Source of the DNA: Theocolax elegans | Taxonomy: Eukaryota; Arthropoda; Insecta; Hymenoptera; Cerocephalidae | NCBI GenBank assembly: GCA_026168455.1 | Contig: CM047431.1 | Location: 1,908,598 to 1,972,597 of the forward strand | Length of the DNA: 64,000 nt | Direction: 5' to 3' | In this document: in pieces, positions 21,039-31,229 of the stretch | How positions within the stretch are numbered: position 1 is the stretch's first letter | How the letters are laid out: each line of letters starts with the position of its first letter | Notes under the pieces: generated by a model | The model's input: the letters and a program-made list of their open reading frames with translations, nothing else | Told to the model about the DNA's origin: nothing | Databases searched by the model: none | Position numbers and translations under genes: made by a program

Positions 21039-23879
21039 TTACGCTCTTTTAACTGCGTGCAGGGCCCGGGGGCGATTCTGGTACCCTGCCGCTAGGTTTC
21101 CCAGATATTTAGGGAATTTACGGATATCTAGGGTTACCCCAGTTGTGTGGCACACCTGACACTCAATGGATATTGCCACGTTCAGGCACTGGTCCGCTGT
21201 ATGTCCCATACTTGCGCAATGGAGGCAAGTCTGATTGGGACAATCGGAATATTGATGTCCTACTTTGTGGCATGTAAAACATATGCCAAAGAAGGGACTA
21301 TTCGGATTCCTTTGCAAACCAGCGTCTTGGGTCTGCCTCTGCGTAGTACGATCATACACCGTGCTTTGTCTACGTTGAGGCGTATAGACGGGTGTCGTCT
21401 GAGCTTGAGCAACGTATTGTTTCGACCTTGCACCGTTATATAGCTGCTGCTTTGACCCTGTCTGTCTATTTCCCGAAGATTGTCTTGCATTATTAATATT
21501 TTGTGCACCCACAAAATTTTTACTTTTTTGCAAGTACTGACATTTTCTAGTATTGCGAGTACCATACACATTGGCTACTTCACAGTCACTTGAAGATGGG
21601 CTAGAAGATTGTTTCTTATTTTTCTTCCTCCTTTTCTTTTTCAACGTCTTCTTCTTCGGTGGTGGAGATGGCTGAGGAACCGGTTGGCTCTTTTTATTCT
21701 CAACTAATGAGGCCAATTTCCCCGAAACTTTGGACGAACTCCGTTTTGAGAAAGCTTGTGGGATATGAACTTGTTCTCTTGGTGTGGGTTTCGCAAATCT
21801 CTTGTACCATACCAAGTGTTGTTCATATTCTTTGCCGTACTTTATTATGTCTTCGAAATTAGTTATGGATCTCGAGGACATAAATTTACGGCACTCCGGT
21901 CTTAGTTGAGAATATGCCATCTCTACTTGTTGGCGCAACGGAGGAGGTCGGCGGAATTTCCGCACAATAGACTTAAAGCAATTCAGGTATTTTACGACCT
22001 TCTCTCCTTTGCCTTGCGTGCGGCGTTGTAGATCCTCGAACAAATCTTGATCTCGTAACTCCTGACCGTATTCATTCAAAAATTCATTTTCGAATTCATA
22101 CCAGTTATGTAAAGAAGATTCGACGGCTCTATACCAAAATAAGGCTGTCTTCTTAAACACGCAAGGCAATGCGCTCAGAATACGCCGGTCAGAGTACTGG
22201 TCGTCATTCCTGAAGTCTTGTAAACTATCTAGGAATTCTTCGGCATCGTCGTTGGTCTCCCCATCAAACGATAGATCCCAGTCTCTGAGGGCTCTTGCAC
22301 AACCAGGCCGATCCTTTCTATCTCTCATTGGTGGCTGGTTGTATCCCAAAGGGACTAGTGCATCCATGTCCTCACTTTGGTTATACGTATCACCCCGGTG
22401 GACATCTCGACTCGGCGATGGTATTCTACTACGTCTATCAGGGAGGCCCTCCTTGCGATATCTTCTCGCATAGTAAGCGGTTGCATCCTCCCTATTCGTA
22501 GCGTAATTTTCGTCCGAATCTAAGTTGCTAACATTAGAATCGGTTTGAGTACCGTGATCGCGTCTAGCGACAGCTCGCTCGTGCTCGACGGGATCATTAT
22601 TCGTTTCGTGGGATCTGTTATAACCATTGTCACACTGTGTAGAGGCTTCCCTCCTAGTGTAAGTCCTTTGGCTACGATCGGACGTGTGAGACTTACGATT
22701 CCCTTCCTTTGGTAACCGTCTAGAAGTGGACGTTTCACTCCTGTGATAGCGCTCACCTTCCGAAAACGATTCATCATCTGCTTCTTCTGGTGCTGGCGCA
22801 TATCTGTGTGAGGAGGTCCTGTTGTTATGCTTGTCATAACTAACCTTCCTCTGACATGTACCGTATTGATCACGACTGTGTGAACGATAATCTGGAGCTT
22901 CCCTCCGTTTATCAGTCGACTGCCTGCGATCGTTGGAAGGGAGTTCATAATCCCTGCTCGACTGTTGTCGCGTCTTATCTGACTGAATCTCCGAAATGCG
23001 CTTTTTAATAGCTCCAGAACTACTAAAATGGCTGGGAGTAGACCGTCCATGTGCATCGGAGTTCAGTCCAAAATTGTTACGACGAATGGCGCCCCTTTCC
23101 ACTGGATTGTGGTTACCAACCAACGAGTTACGCTGATCCCGGTGTGACGCATGTAGTGAATTTATAGCATGCGTCTCACCTAGACCAATATGTGTGGCGG
23201 TCGACACCGTCAATTGTCTCGAAGGTGGTGCATTAGCCGTCGGAATCGCCGCTTCTGTGTCAATGCCTGCTGCATTATCAGAAAGCGGTCTTAATTCACC
23301 CGTCGGCGTGGGCACTCTACTATGTGTAGTCACATTTCCCTCTTCTTCCTGAATGGGGGTTATGTGCTCACTTGTTGGTCTATCGTCTGACAACTCAGAC
23401 TCTATAGACCTGTCGGTACTAGAAGGTATCACACTACCTCTTCTGGAACGCTTTTGGTGCTTCTGCCAGAACTGTAGACAAGCTAAAGGTTTGGTCGCTG
23501 GTTGGGCAGAAGTATCCTCGTCGTAATTGGGATACCAAGGCACGTCAATTTGAGGATCATAACACTTAATCCTATGTCTTAAAAGGCGCTCTCTACACTC
23601 AAACTCTACGCCATTTGCATTAAGGTGCAAACGATCGAGCTGGGCGTAGATCTCCTCCAAGGGAAGTAACCTGATGTCCTTTTTAATGTGCCTCGCATCC
23701 CGCGTGTCACTAAGTATTTTGCACATACGCGTCTCGTAGCTGCCCATCGTAATCTTTTTGATAAGGCAGAGACGGCGTTGTGCACCTGGGGATTTCTTTT
23801 CAGCTGGCACACCAACTGCGTCCCCGTATGCCCTGTAAAGTTTGGACAACTGAGGAGATAGCTCAGAGTCCAGATTCAA
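21039..23879 (-). CDS. gag: Gag polyprotein of element B, 946 aa
   Basis: This long intact frame starts at the first ATG after the leader. Residues ~72-106 (LPLEEIYAQLDRLHLNANGV) look like a SAP-type helix-loop-helix. A ~400-residue Ser/Arg/Glu-rich, probably disordered region follows. The capsid lies at about 535-700 (LRDWDLSFDGETNDDAEEFLD and LPCVFKKTALFWYRA). A Lys-rich stretch precedes two CCHC zinc knuckles near 865-900 (CFTCHKVGHQYSDC and CLHCASMGHTADQC), plus a further CxxC. The protein packages RNA. It is unusually long for Gypsy gag because of the disordered insert. Its openness contrasts with the broken pol. Confidence 0.9.
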   Translation of the reverse strand: MNLDSELSPQLSKLYRAYGDAVGVPAEKKSPGAQRRLCLIKKITMGSYETRMCKILSDTRDARHIKKDIRLLPLEEIYAQLDRLHLNANGVEFECRERLLRHRIKCYDPQIDVPWYPNYDEDTSAQPATKPLACLQFWQKHQKRSRRGSVIPSSTDRSIESELSDDRPTSEHITPIQEEEGNVTTHSRVPTPTGELRPLSDNAAGIDTEAAIPTANAPPSRQLTVSTATHIGLGETHAINSLHASHRDQRNSLVGNHNPVERGAIRRNNFGLNSDAHGRSTPSHFSSSGAIKKRISEIQSDKTRQQSSRDYELPSNDRRQSTDKRREAPDYRSHSRDQYGTCQRKVSYDKHNNRTSSHRYAPAPEEADDESFSEGERYHRSETSTSRRLPKEGNRKSHTSDRSQRTYTRREASTQCDNGYNRSHETNNDPVEHERAVARRDHGTQTDSNVSNLDSDENYATNREDATAYYARRYRKEGLPDRRSRIPSPSRDVHRGDTYNQSEDMDALVPLGYNQPPMRDRKDRPGCARALRDWDLSFDGETNDDAEEFLDSLQDFRNDDQYSDRRILSALPCVFKKTALFWYRAVESSLHNWYEFENEFLNEYGQELRDQDLFEDLQRRTQGKGEKVVKYLNCFKSIVRKFRRPPPLRQQVEMAYSQLRPECRKFMSSRSITNFEDIIKYGKEYEQHLVWYKRFAKPTPREQVHIPQAFSKRSSSKVSGKLASLVENKKSQPVPQPSPPPKKKTLKKKRRKKNKKQSSSPSSSDCEVANVYGTRNTRKCQYLQKSKNFVGAQNINNARQSSGNRQTGSKQQLYNGARSKQYVAQAQTTPVYTPQRRQSTVYDRTTQRQTQDAGLQRNPNSPFFGICFTCHKVGHQYSDCPNQTCLHCASMGHTADQCLNVAISIECQVCHTTGVTLDIRKFPKYLGNLAAGYQNRPRALHAVKRA

Positions 23880-25483
23880 ATATAGAGAACAAAACTATTA
23901 TATTTGAAAAGGCATACCTTATATACAGAAAAAAGAACACAACGAAATTCCGATCCGAACTTGGCAAACTAATTAAATAATAAAAATCTAAATAAAACTA
24001 CAAAGAAAATTAATGTAAATTAATGTAATTTTTATAAACAAACTATAAAAAAAAATTTGTTTGCCACCAGATTCGAAAGCTTAATCGAATCTGTACTCGG
24101 ATCAAAGAAAAAAAAATTTTTGTTGTCGATCTTCTCTTTCAAATCTAAGTAAAATTGTAAAAGATACTTGGACTAATCCAAGACCGAATTAATTTGACAA
24201 ACAAATCAATTTGGTAACAATTTAAAAAATAAAAAAATTGCTATCGATTGCAACTTACAAACAAAAATAATAATAGAAAAAAATATTTTAATTCGCTGAC
24301 AAGAGAAATTAAATATTGAAAGAAAAGAAAAAAAAAATTCTGGAAGCCACAAATATAATTATTTTGACAAACAAAATAATTATAACTTTACACAAAAAGT
24401 AAAACTCATACAAACAAAATTTTGTAAATAGTAGCTTCAAAAGAAAAGAATTTTTCTCAACAAGATCACACAAAAGAAAAAAAATTTAAATGTGTTTGAA
24501 ACAACAAAAAAAAATTTTTAAATTTGATTTAAATCACACAAAACAAAATTAATTTTATTGTTAACCTCCAAAAAAAAATTTCAATTTAGTTTTAAAAGAA
24601 ATTAAATATTTTATTTATTATTAATTTTGTATATATTATATTATATTATATAAAAATTAACAATATAAATATGTAATTAATTTGACAAACATATTAATTG
24701 CAATTTATTTCTTAATTTGGAGGAAAAGCAAAAAAAATTAAGAAAATAAATCAAAAGTGATTTTCTCGTCAGCAGAATTAAGGATTAAGTGACAAACACT
24801 TAATCAAAATAATATTAATAATAATTATCACACAAAGAAAAATTATCGTATACTTTCAAAATTATCAACTGACTAACAGCGTGATAATATCTTTGAAAAA
24901 TTAATTCAAAAGTATATATATATATTACAGCATAAACAAATTATTAATAATAATAATAATAATAAAATTAATAATTATAAGCAATAAAAAATATTATTGG
25001 TCGTCTCGAACTGATACAAAATCAGTGAGTCGAACTCAAAAATATTTTACACACTCACACAAATTATTAAACTCGCATTTAAAGCGAGTCAACAAAATTC
25101 ACGCAATGAAATTAAAAATGAAATTACGGTCGTGCAAAGGGGGAAATTTTCTTTCTTGCGTAGCAACGAAGGATAACCGCGCGGTATATGCCGCTTAATG
25201 TATATGCTCTCTCTCTCTCTCTCTCTCACACATACGATTCAATTGTAATGGCATGCGTCCATGCCATTATCCACCTATATGCGCTCTCTCTCACTCTCTC
25301 TCTCTCTCTCTCTCTATCTCACGCGACTTGCAAAGCGAAATTCTTTTAAAAATAAATAACCCGCTGATTCTTACATAAGAACAGGTAAACCTGTACATGC
25401 AAGCAACACTTATTTAAAGAAAAGAAGAAAAAATTTTACCGTCCCGAAAATCCACGACACGCAGGCGGTACAACTACCGTCCT
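23880..25483 (-). other. 5' leader of element B with ACAAA-loop hairpins
   Basis: A 1.6-kb AT-rich noncoding leader lies between PBS and gag. Five perfect or near-perfect inverted repeats share the same plus-strand loop ACAAA but have different stems: 24187-24211, 24355-24383, 24673-24701, 24783-24805 and 25010-25026. Other hairpins occur at 24031-24049 (loop AACAAAC), 24168-24183 and about 24069-24094. CT microsatellites lie at ~25208-25227 and 25284-25318. In the RNA sense the loops read UUUGU. A role in packaging or translation is only a guess. Confidence 0.6.
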
Positions 25484-25496
25484 GTCACGGTCGCCA
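25484..25496 (-). other. Primer binding site of element B
   Basis: The complement reads TGGCGACCGTGAC, two bases from the 5' LTR, as expected for a tRNA 3'-end complement. The sequence is consistent with the tRNA-Arg primer of mdg1/412-type elements; the tRNA identity is from memory. Confidence 0.8.
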
Positions 25497-25498
25497 TT

Positions 25499-26529
25499 TG
25501 TAACGTGGTATTTCGTCCTAATACCAGTTACAAGTTATTTATTTATTAATACAGGGACGACGGCCCCGAAGAACGCGTCTTTGTCGTCGCCGTGGGTTAA
25601 TAGTTAACCCGTCGGGACACGGTAGCGGAGATAGGACGATCTCCTCTATACCGACACACGTGGCGGGAAAATCGGGAGTCGGAATGATTGCGGGTTAATT
25701 TATAATTAAAATGATAGCGCGACCGTTATATTAAAATAAAACAAATAAGTATTTATTTAATAATTTACACGGAGGTGCCCGACAATAATTAACGGGGCGT
25801 TCTCCCGGTCGCGTGGTATATACGCGGCAAGCAGGAGCTGCCCCCGTGCTCGCCCCGCGCAATACCTATTCGTTTTCGGTAGCACCGGTGTGCTACCGAA
25901 CAAACATTCATGCACACTCGCACAACACACCTAATGTATATCGACCAATGTCGGGTACTTACCGGGCTGGGTTGTCCATAGGACCTGGTGTGCGTCGGCG
26001 CCCCGACGACTGCTGGCCGGTGGAGTCGGCCCGGTTTCCCGTCGTCCTCGACGGTAGCCTGCAGGTGCGGCCTAATGCCGCGGCGATTCGCCTACTTCGG
26101 GGAACACTCAACCCGAGGTGTTTGGTCCTTCGCACTGTACTCACACGAACTCACGAGCACTCGCGTACGGCTTCCCGGAGCACGGACGAACCGGTCCGGT
26201 ACTTCCCGTGGCGCGCGAAACTAAACGTGACGATGTGTTATTACGATGCTGTCGCGGTCAAGACCGGAAGCGTACTGAGCTTTTCGGGAATTGTCGCATT
26301 CCCAAAAAGTACCTAACGCACACACACAATAACAATTATACGTATATATACGGATGCTCGCACACATCCTCGGTCGTCGACATAAATACGCGTGTTTCGT
26401 TGCCTTGAAGAGGCAACGCACGAAACAATAACAACGTGCGAGATTTTAAAATATCATATTTAATACATACTACGAAATAATATATTACATTAAGTATTAT
26501 TTATTTCATTGCAACGACGTCTCGTCGCA
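25499..26529 (-). repeat. 5' LTR of element B
   Basis: 1031 bp, matching 15688-16690. It carries a 25-nt extra block within 26280-26309 that folds as CTTTTcGGGAAT/ATTCCCaAAAAG and is missing from the other LTR. It adjoins the PBS on its left and the CGGG duplication on its right. Confidence 0.92.
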
Positions 26530-26533
26530 CGGG

Positions 26534-28632
26534 ATTAAATGATTTTTTATTAACGTTTGTAGACGATTTGTTTGTTTTTTCTAAAACATTTGGAGAGCAT
26601 TTGATGCATCTCGGAATATTATTTAACCGATTTATAAAAGCGAAATTAAGGTTAAATTTTAAGAAATCAAATTTTGTTCAAAAAGAAATTAAGTTTTTGG
26701 GAAATATCATTACATATAAGGGAATAAAACCCGATCCAGAAAAAATACAAAATATCAAGAATTTTAAAGTACCTAAAAATGTAAAAGAATTGCAAGGTTT
26801 CTTGGGTTTTGTTAATTTTTATTCGAAATTTGCTAAGAATTATGCCCAAGAGACTGTTCCATTGTTAAATTTATTGAAAAAAGATGTAAAATTTATTTGG
26901 AAAGAAGAGCATTTTAAAGCTTTTAACAAAATAAAGAGTCTTTTTAATGAAAATGTCATTTTATAAACAGTTGATATTAAGAAACCGTTTATACTAACAA
27001 CGGACGTGAGCGACATAGCACTTGCAGGAATTCTTTCTCAAATTGATGAAGAGGGCGAAGAAAGAATTGTAACTTGTATTAGCCGTACATTAAATACGAG
27101 CGAAAAGAATTATTTCACAACTGAGAAAGAATTACTTGCAATTGTGTGGTCAATTCATAAATTAGATATATTTTTAAGAGGAACTAAAGAGCTTGTAATT
27201 CGAACTGATCATGAAGCTTTGAGTTTTTTGCAGAAAAGCAAATTCGGTAATTTAAGATTGACACGATGGATTTTATCGATCCAAGATATTGATTTTAAAT
27301 TAGAATATCTACTGGGTGTAAAAAATGCAGCTGCAGACTACTTAAGTCGAATGAATGAAGATAATCAATGTAATATAAAAAAGCTCAGAAATTGTTATTG
27401 CAGCTATCATGAAACATGCAATTGACACAGAATTGATAAAAAATTTTAAAAATTTAATTAAAATACAAAATGAAGATGAATTATGTCTAAAAATTAAAAA
27501 ACAAATAGAAAGCAATGAAAGTTTCTGTAGGTTTAAATATATAAATAACTATTTGTGTAAAGTAACACATAGGGAAAATAAAATAGTAATACCAAAGTGT
27601 ATTATAGTTAATTTAATACACATTGGTCCAAGAAAAATTTATTTAATGATTGAGGAGTATTTGTATTTTCCCAAATTGCGAAAAATATGTGCAACAACGT
27701 TAAAAACGTGTGATATTTGTCAAAGGACTAAATGTTTAACTGTATCATATAAAGAGGAAGTACAACCAATAATAATTGAAAAACCGGGTGATCTGTTATC
27801 CATTGATTTTTATGGTCCATTAATACCGTCAACTAGTGGAGTTTGCTATATTTTATCCACTATAGATGTTTTTAGTAAGTTTGTTGTACTTTATCCTATT
27901 AAAAAAGCAAATACGGCAATTGTGATAAATAAAATAAATAAATATATTATAGATATAGGTAAACCAAAAGCTATAATATCTGATCATGGGTCACAATTTA
28001 CGAGTGTTAAATGAGAAAATTATTTGAAAAAACGAAATATTAAAATGATATTTTCAAGTATAAGACACCCACAATCAAATATTATAGAGCGATCTCATAG
28101 AGAAATAGGTCGAATATATAGATCGATTTTAAATAAGCATACTGGATGGGCTAATGAAATCCATTTTGTCGAAAATGTACTAAATAATACACATCACGAA
28201 ACTACGGGTTTTCCGCCAGTAGAATTACAATTTCCAATCAAAAGCGAAAGATTTTCGAATAATTGTTTAAAATCAAGTCCAATAAATATTAAAGAAGATT
28301 ATGAAGATAAAATTGCTAAAGCAAAAGATAAAATGCATAAATTCATTATAAATAGAGCGAATAACAAAAATGTAAATAGAAAAATATATAAATTTAATAT
28401 AAACGTTTTAGTGTTAATTAAAGCATTAATTGTATCAAATGCGAATGAAAAGCGACTTGCGAAATTTATATACCTATGCGAAGGTCCATATAGAATAATT
28501 AACAAAATTGGAACCGACACTTATTTGTTATTCGATGACAAAATGAAATTAGAACGGGGAAAATTTCATATTAATCAACTGAAACCATATTATATGGAAA
28601 AGGAATCTGAAAATATTTTTGAAAAGAATTAG
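26534..28632 (+). pseudogene. pol: RT second half, RNase H and integrase of element E
   Basis: After the CGGG duplication the frame resumes with the RT catalytic region (FVDDLFVFSK) and thumb (LGNIITYKGIKPDPEKI, FLGFVNFYSKFAKN), stopping at 26966. RNase H is at 27006-27425 (TTDVSDIALAGILSQ, TEKELLAIVWSIHKL, RTDHEALSFL). Integrase follows at 27409-28014 (HIGPRKIYLMIEEYLYFP, CDICQRTK, SIDFYGPL, IISDHGSQFTS) and, after a stop, 28024-28632 (HPQSNIIERSHREI and a basic tail ending HINQLKPYYM). Stops at about 26966 and 28014 and a phase change at 27420 make it defective. Confidence 0.88.
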
Positions 28633-28798
28633 CATTAAAAAACAATGTAAAAAAAAATACATAAAAGTTTTCGGAAGATAATAGAATAAATTAAAAGTTG
28701 TCAAATCAAAGCGAATTTAATGATACAAAATAAAAGAGTGTTAGTAACTATGAAAATCAAAACAAAAGGTCAATCAACCAACGAGGTTTAAACACAGG

Positions 28799-29340
28799 GT
28801 GAGAAGTAAACTATCCTTAATCCAGGCTTGTCAGTCTCAGTTTAACTGTCTCCATATTCAGTCAAGTTCAAACCAAAAACGGATCTACAAAGAAAAAGTT
28901 AAAATGCCAGATTTTACTCAAAATACTGAGAAAATCGCTACTTGTGAAGCTTCAACACAAACATCTAGTAGTTGTGAAAGTGATGAAGGAGTGAAGTGGT
29001 TTCGTCATCATGAAAAATGCATAAGATTGATCCACCAAAATAATAAAAGGGTAACCAGTTTACACAAGAATATGTAATGGTACTTATGTACAGACAAGAA
29101 AAATTAAAACAAGAACGATACCTACACAAACGTCTAGAGTAGAAAAAAGAAAATTTATAAGTGAAGAGATGGAGAAAGTGAAAGAAAAAATAAGAAAATT
29201 AGAAAAGAAAATTAAGGAAAAGGAAATAGAAAAAATAATACCAGCATCGACGGATGAACTTGAAAAACTTTTCAACAGTTTAAATCATCCAGGGATGTCA
29301 GCAGAAGAATTCGATATCTTCATGACCCAACAAAATTAAA
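28799..29340 (+). pseudogene. Small 3' ORF of element E, unknown
   Basis: A 92-codon frame (28799-29077) with Ser/Cys/Thr-rich text (ASTQTSSSCESDEGVKW) is followed by another phase encoding a Lys/Glu coiled coil (EEMEKVKEKIRKLEKKIKEK) and ending LNHPGMSAEEFDIFMTQQN near 29339. It lies between integrase and the PPT. It could be a translated 3' ORF analogous to ORF3 of A1 and B. The evidence is weak. Confidence 0.4.
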
Positions 29341-29513
29341 CAACGTTGTTTGATCGATCGGTAAATAAAATATAATCTTTATATGTATATAAGAAAAGAA
29401 TTGAATTCGTTTTATTAAGCAACTATATATATATATATATATTTTTAAAATTAATGAAAGTTTTTAGAAATGTTATCTGATAGTGTTATTATATAATCAT
29501 AAAAGAACACAAA

Positions 29514-29579
29514 TTTAAAGGGGGGTGATGTGACGGGCATAACCATATATATAGATGTATGGTTAGGCTCCAGTCACAT
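29514..29579 (+). other. PPT and start of 3' LTR of element E (putative)
   Basis: The purine tract AAAGGGGGGTGATG is followed at 29529 by TGTGACGGGC, the expected PPT/LTR junction for an LTR starting TGTGAC. A GTCACA word at 29574-29579 makes a local inverted repeat with the start. The LTR end and a matching 5' LTR were not found. Confidence 0.5.
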
Positions 29580-29665
29580 AGCGTAATAGCTCAAGCGATA
29601 GAGTGTAAGCGCGCGCCACGCAAGAGGTCCGGGTTCAAGCCCGACTCTCGAAAGATTTTTTTAAT
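29580..29665 (+). repeat. tRNA-like Pol III unit (SINE head or tRNA pseudogene)
   Basis: An A box-like TAGCTCAAGCGATAGAG is followed 36 nt later by a B box-like GGGTTCAAGCCC and then a T7 run (29655 on), the order of a Pol III gene. D-arm pairing (GCTC/GAGT) is possible, but the anticodon arm does not fold and the T stem is one base short. It is therefore a tRNA-derived repeat or pseudogene rather than a functional tRNA. Confidence 0.5.
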
Positions 29666-30049
29666 TATTTAAATTAATTTATTTAAATAATTAATAAATC
29701 AAAATTAATAAAATTTATAATTTTATTTAAAGATTTTTTTATTTTGCAAAATATACATATTCTGAAATTGAAATACGACTAAAATTGACTAAGTTGCAAA
29801 TTTATATTGTTTATAGTTAATATTAATAAAATTTGAAATTATACATTATATTATAATGTATATTATTTAGTACATTATATTATAATGTATAATTATACAT
29901 TATATTTATATAAAAAATATATGTAAGAAAAGTGATAAAAAATAAATAAGTATTTGAACAATAAATTAAAGTAAAATGAATTAAAATTAAAATTAAGATT
30001 GTTTTTCACGTTTGTTAATTATTATATTAATATAAAAGTCAGATTTACC
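29666..30049. other. AT-rich spacer with paired palindromes
   Basis: No gene. The palindrome TACATTATATTATAATGTA occurs twice between 29853 and 29895, and once more in part. The remainder is simple AT-rich DNA. Confidence 0.5.
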
Positions 30050-30170
30050 GACACGGTGGCGGAGTGGCGGAAACGCACCTCGGCCGGTCATGAAAGTTAA
30101 GCAGCACCGAGCGCGGTTGGCACTTGGATGGGTGACCATTCTCGGGCTTAGCTTAAATGATCGGTTAGGT
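30050..30170 (+). repeat. 5S rRNA-derived repeat (SINE3-like or 5S pseudogene)
   Basis: AAAGTTAAGCAGCACCGAG and GCGCGGTTGGCACTTGGATGGGTGACC match the internal control region of 5S rRNA (A box, intermediate element, C box). The 5' part GACACGGTGGCGGAGTGGCG is not 5S; it is tRNA Leu/Ser-like. A T6 run follows at ~30168. The composite suggests a 5S-headed SINE or a chimeric Pol III retrogene. The family is recalled, not searched. Confidence 0.65.
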
Positions 30171-30832
30171 GTTTTTTCACATTCCACAACGTGAGCGGGA
30201 GGTGTGAGACATTCGGTTTCGGTGTTAAAGTCTACGCAATGTGACCTTGCCACCCAAACAGAATTGTTCTCAAATACACCGCCCTTCTCGGAGGAGGTTT
30301 TCCTAAATGGCATTTATCCCAACGGGTTTGGCCACAGGTTTTCCCTCTCTCCACGGGCATAACCCCAGGCGAATGCGAGAAGGTGGGGTAAAGAGGGGGT
30401 AAAATTGGAAATGGAATGAAATGGAATAAAGGTGTAGGGGATACGTAAAAATCTGTAAAAAGGTGTACGTGGAAACTACCAAAATTATAAAAGTCAGATT
30501 TTGAAAACTAATGAAAATCAATATAAAGACAGAGAGGTTGACGACCCTGTGCCAAAAGCATATGAAACAACAAAGAGGATAATGAGAAGAGAGGGAAGCC
30601 GAAAACTCCAGCTGTAGGTGTAAAGAAGGTGGGAGAGCAGTCCCCACCTCTAACCAAATGTACAAAACCGTCCGTCTCGCTGTCGAAAGCAGCATTCGCC
30701 TCGAGCTGTAAGGCGAGGAAGGAAGCACCCTCCTCGCCACTTCTAGAAATAAATGAATTTTGCTATTTAAATTTTGTGAGTTTGATTGAACAGCTAGAGG
30801 TGTAATGCTCATTTGAAGGTACTTGGATAAGA
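30171..30832. other. Unclassified repeat-like DNA after the 5S-derived unit
   Basis: Contains TTTTCCTAAATGGCATTTATCCCAAC and a GGTTTGGCCACAGG block resembling dispersed arthropod repeats that I cannot name. A 169-codon minus frame (30812-30303) has no recognisable domain and I do not call it a gene. It may be the body of the 5S-headed element. Confidence 0.35.
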
Positions 30833-31185
30833 TGGAATGCTGGAATCATTCCAATCTTTACCCAAGTCCTTTTATCATTTAAAGCCAATTCCTTGGAATA
30901 CATTCGGACGAAAAGGAGCGCTAGAATCGCTTTTTCTTCTACCCGAATTATTCAAATTTTCCTTTTTTCCATAGAAAAATACTCAAGTGATGTGGAATAC
31001 TGGATTTATTCCAACATCTACCTGATTTTTTCAAATAATACATTCACCAAAGAGTTTATTGGGCGAGGCCGAACGCTGGATTCGTTCGAACCTCTACCCA
31101 ACCTCTTATTCCATTAAAATTTCCAGAAATCGTACTGGGATGAGAAGAAACACTAGATTTGTTTCTAATCTACCCCAGACGTTTT
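30833..31185. repeat. Array of five hairpins with constant loop and covarying stems
   Basis: Five units with a period of about 75-81 bp each contain a hairpin whose 7-nt loop is CTRGAWT (loop starts 30840, 30921, 31000, 31075, 31152) and whose stem is different but complementary. The stems are TGGAATG/CATTCCA, AGCG/CGCT (extended by GU-type pairs), GGAATA/TATTCC extended by GATGT/ACATC, CGAACG/CGTTCG extended by GAGG/CCTC, and AGAAACA/TGTTTCT. A YCTACCC-like word follows each stem. Outside these parts the units are unalike. It lies between the 5S-derived region and a truncated gag. Confidence 0.75.
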
Positions 31186-31229
31186 CACTTTATACATTTA
31201 TTACGGTCCTGCTAAAAATAAATGTATTT

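Larger units (their letters stand above)
15688..26529 (-). mobile_element. Complete LTR retrotransposon B (Gypsy), TSD CGGG
   Basis: Element B is 10,842 bp, inserted into the RT of element E with CGGG duplicated at 15684-15687 and 26530-26533. LTRs are 15688-16690 (1003 bp) and 25499-26529 (1031 bp), both TGTAACG...GTCGCA. The PBS is at 25484-25496 and the PPT at about 16691-16705. Gag is open, whereas pol has stops and phase changes, so it is nonautonomous. The LTRs differ at scattered bases and by one 25-nt hairpin, so the insertion is not brand new. Confidence 0.93.
11811..29660 (+). mobile_element. Decayed plus-strand Gypsy element E, host of nested insertions
   Basis: Element E runs gag (11995-13407), protease (14510-15073), RT first half (15146-15683), RT second half to integrase (26534-28632), a small 3' ORF, and a PPT-like AAAGGGGGGTGATG followed by TGTGACGGGC (29529 on). 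It is broken by an LTR-like insert (13667-14509), a MITE (14762-14864) and the complete element B (15688-26529). Each has its own target duplication, so the nesting order is readable. It is AT-rich throughout, unlike A1, B and C. Confidence 0.85.

Noticed and set aside
24001..25500. CRISPR-like array in the element B leader
   Set aside because: The repeated unit is only a 5-nt loop, the stems differ, spacing is irregular, and the setting is an arthropod LTR element.
29580..29665. Functional tRNA gene
   Set aside because: A and B boxes and a terminator are present, but the anticodon arm cannot fold and the T arm is short.
30303..30812. 169-aa minus-strand ORF
   Set aside because: No domain, odd composition, and overlaps repeat-like DNA; not enough to call a gene.
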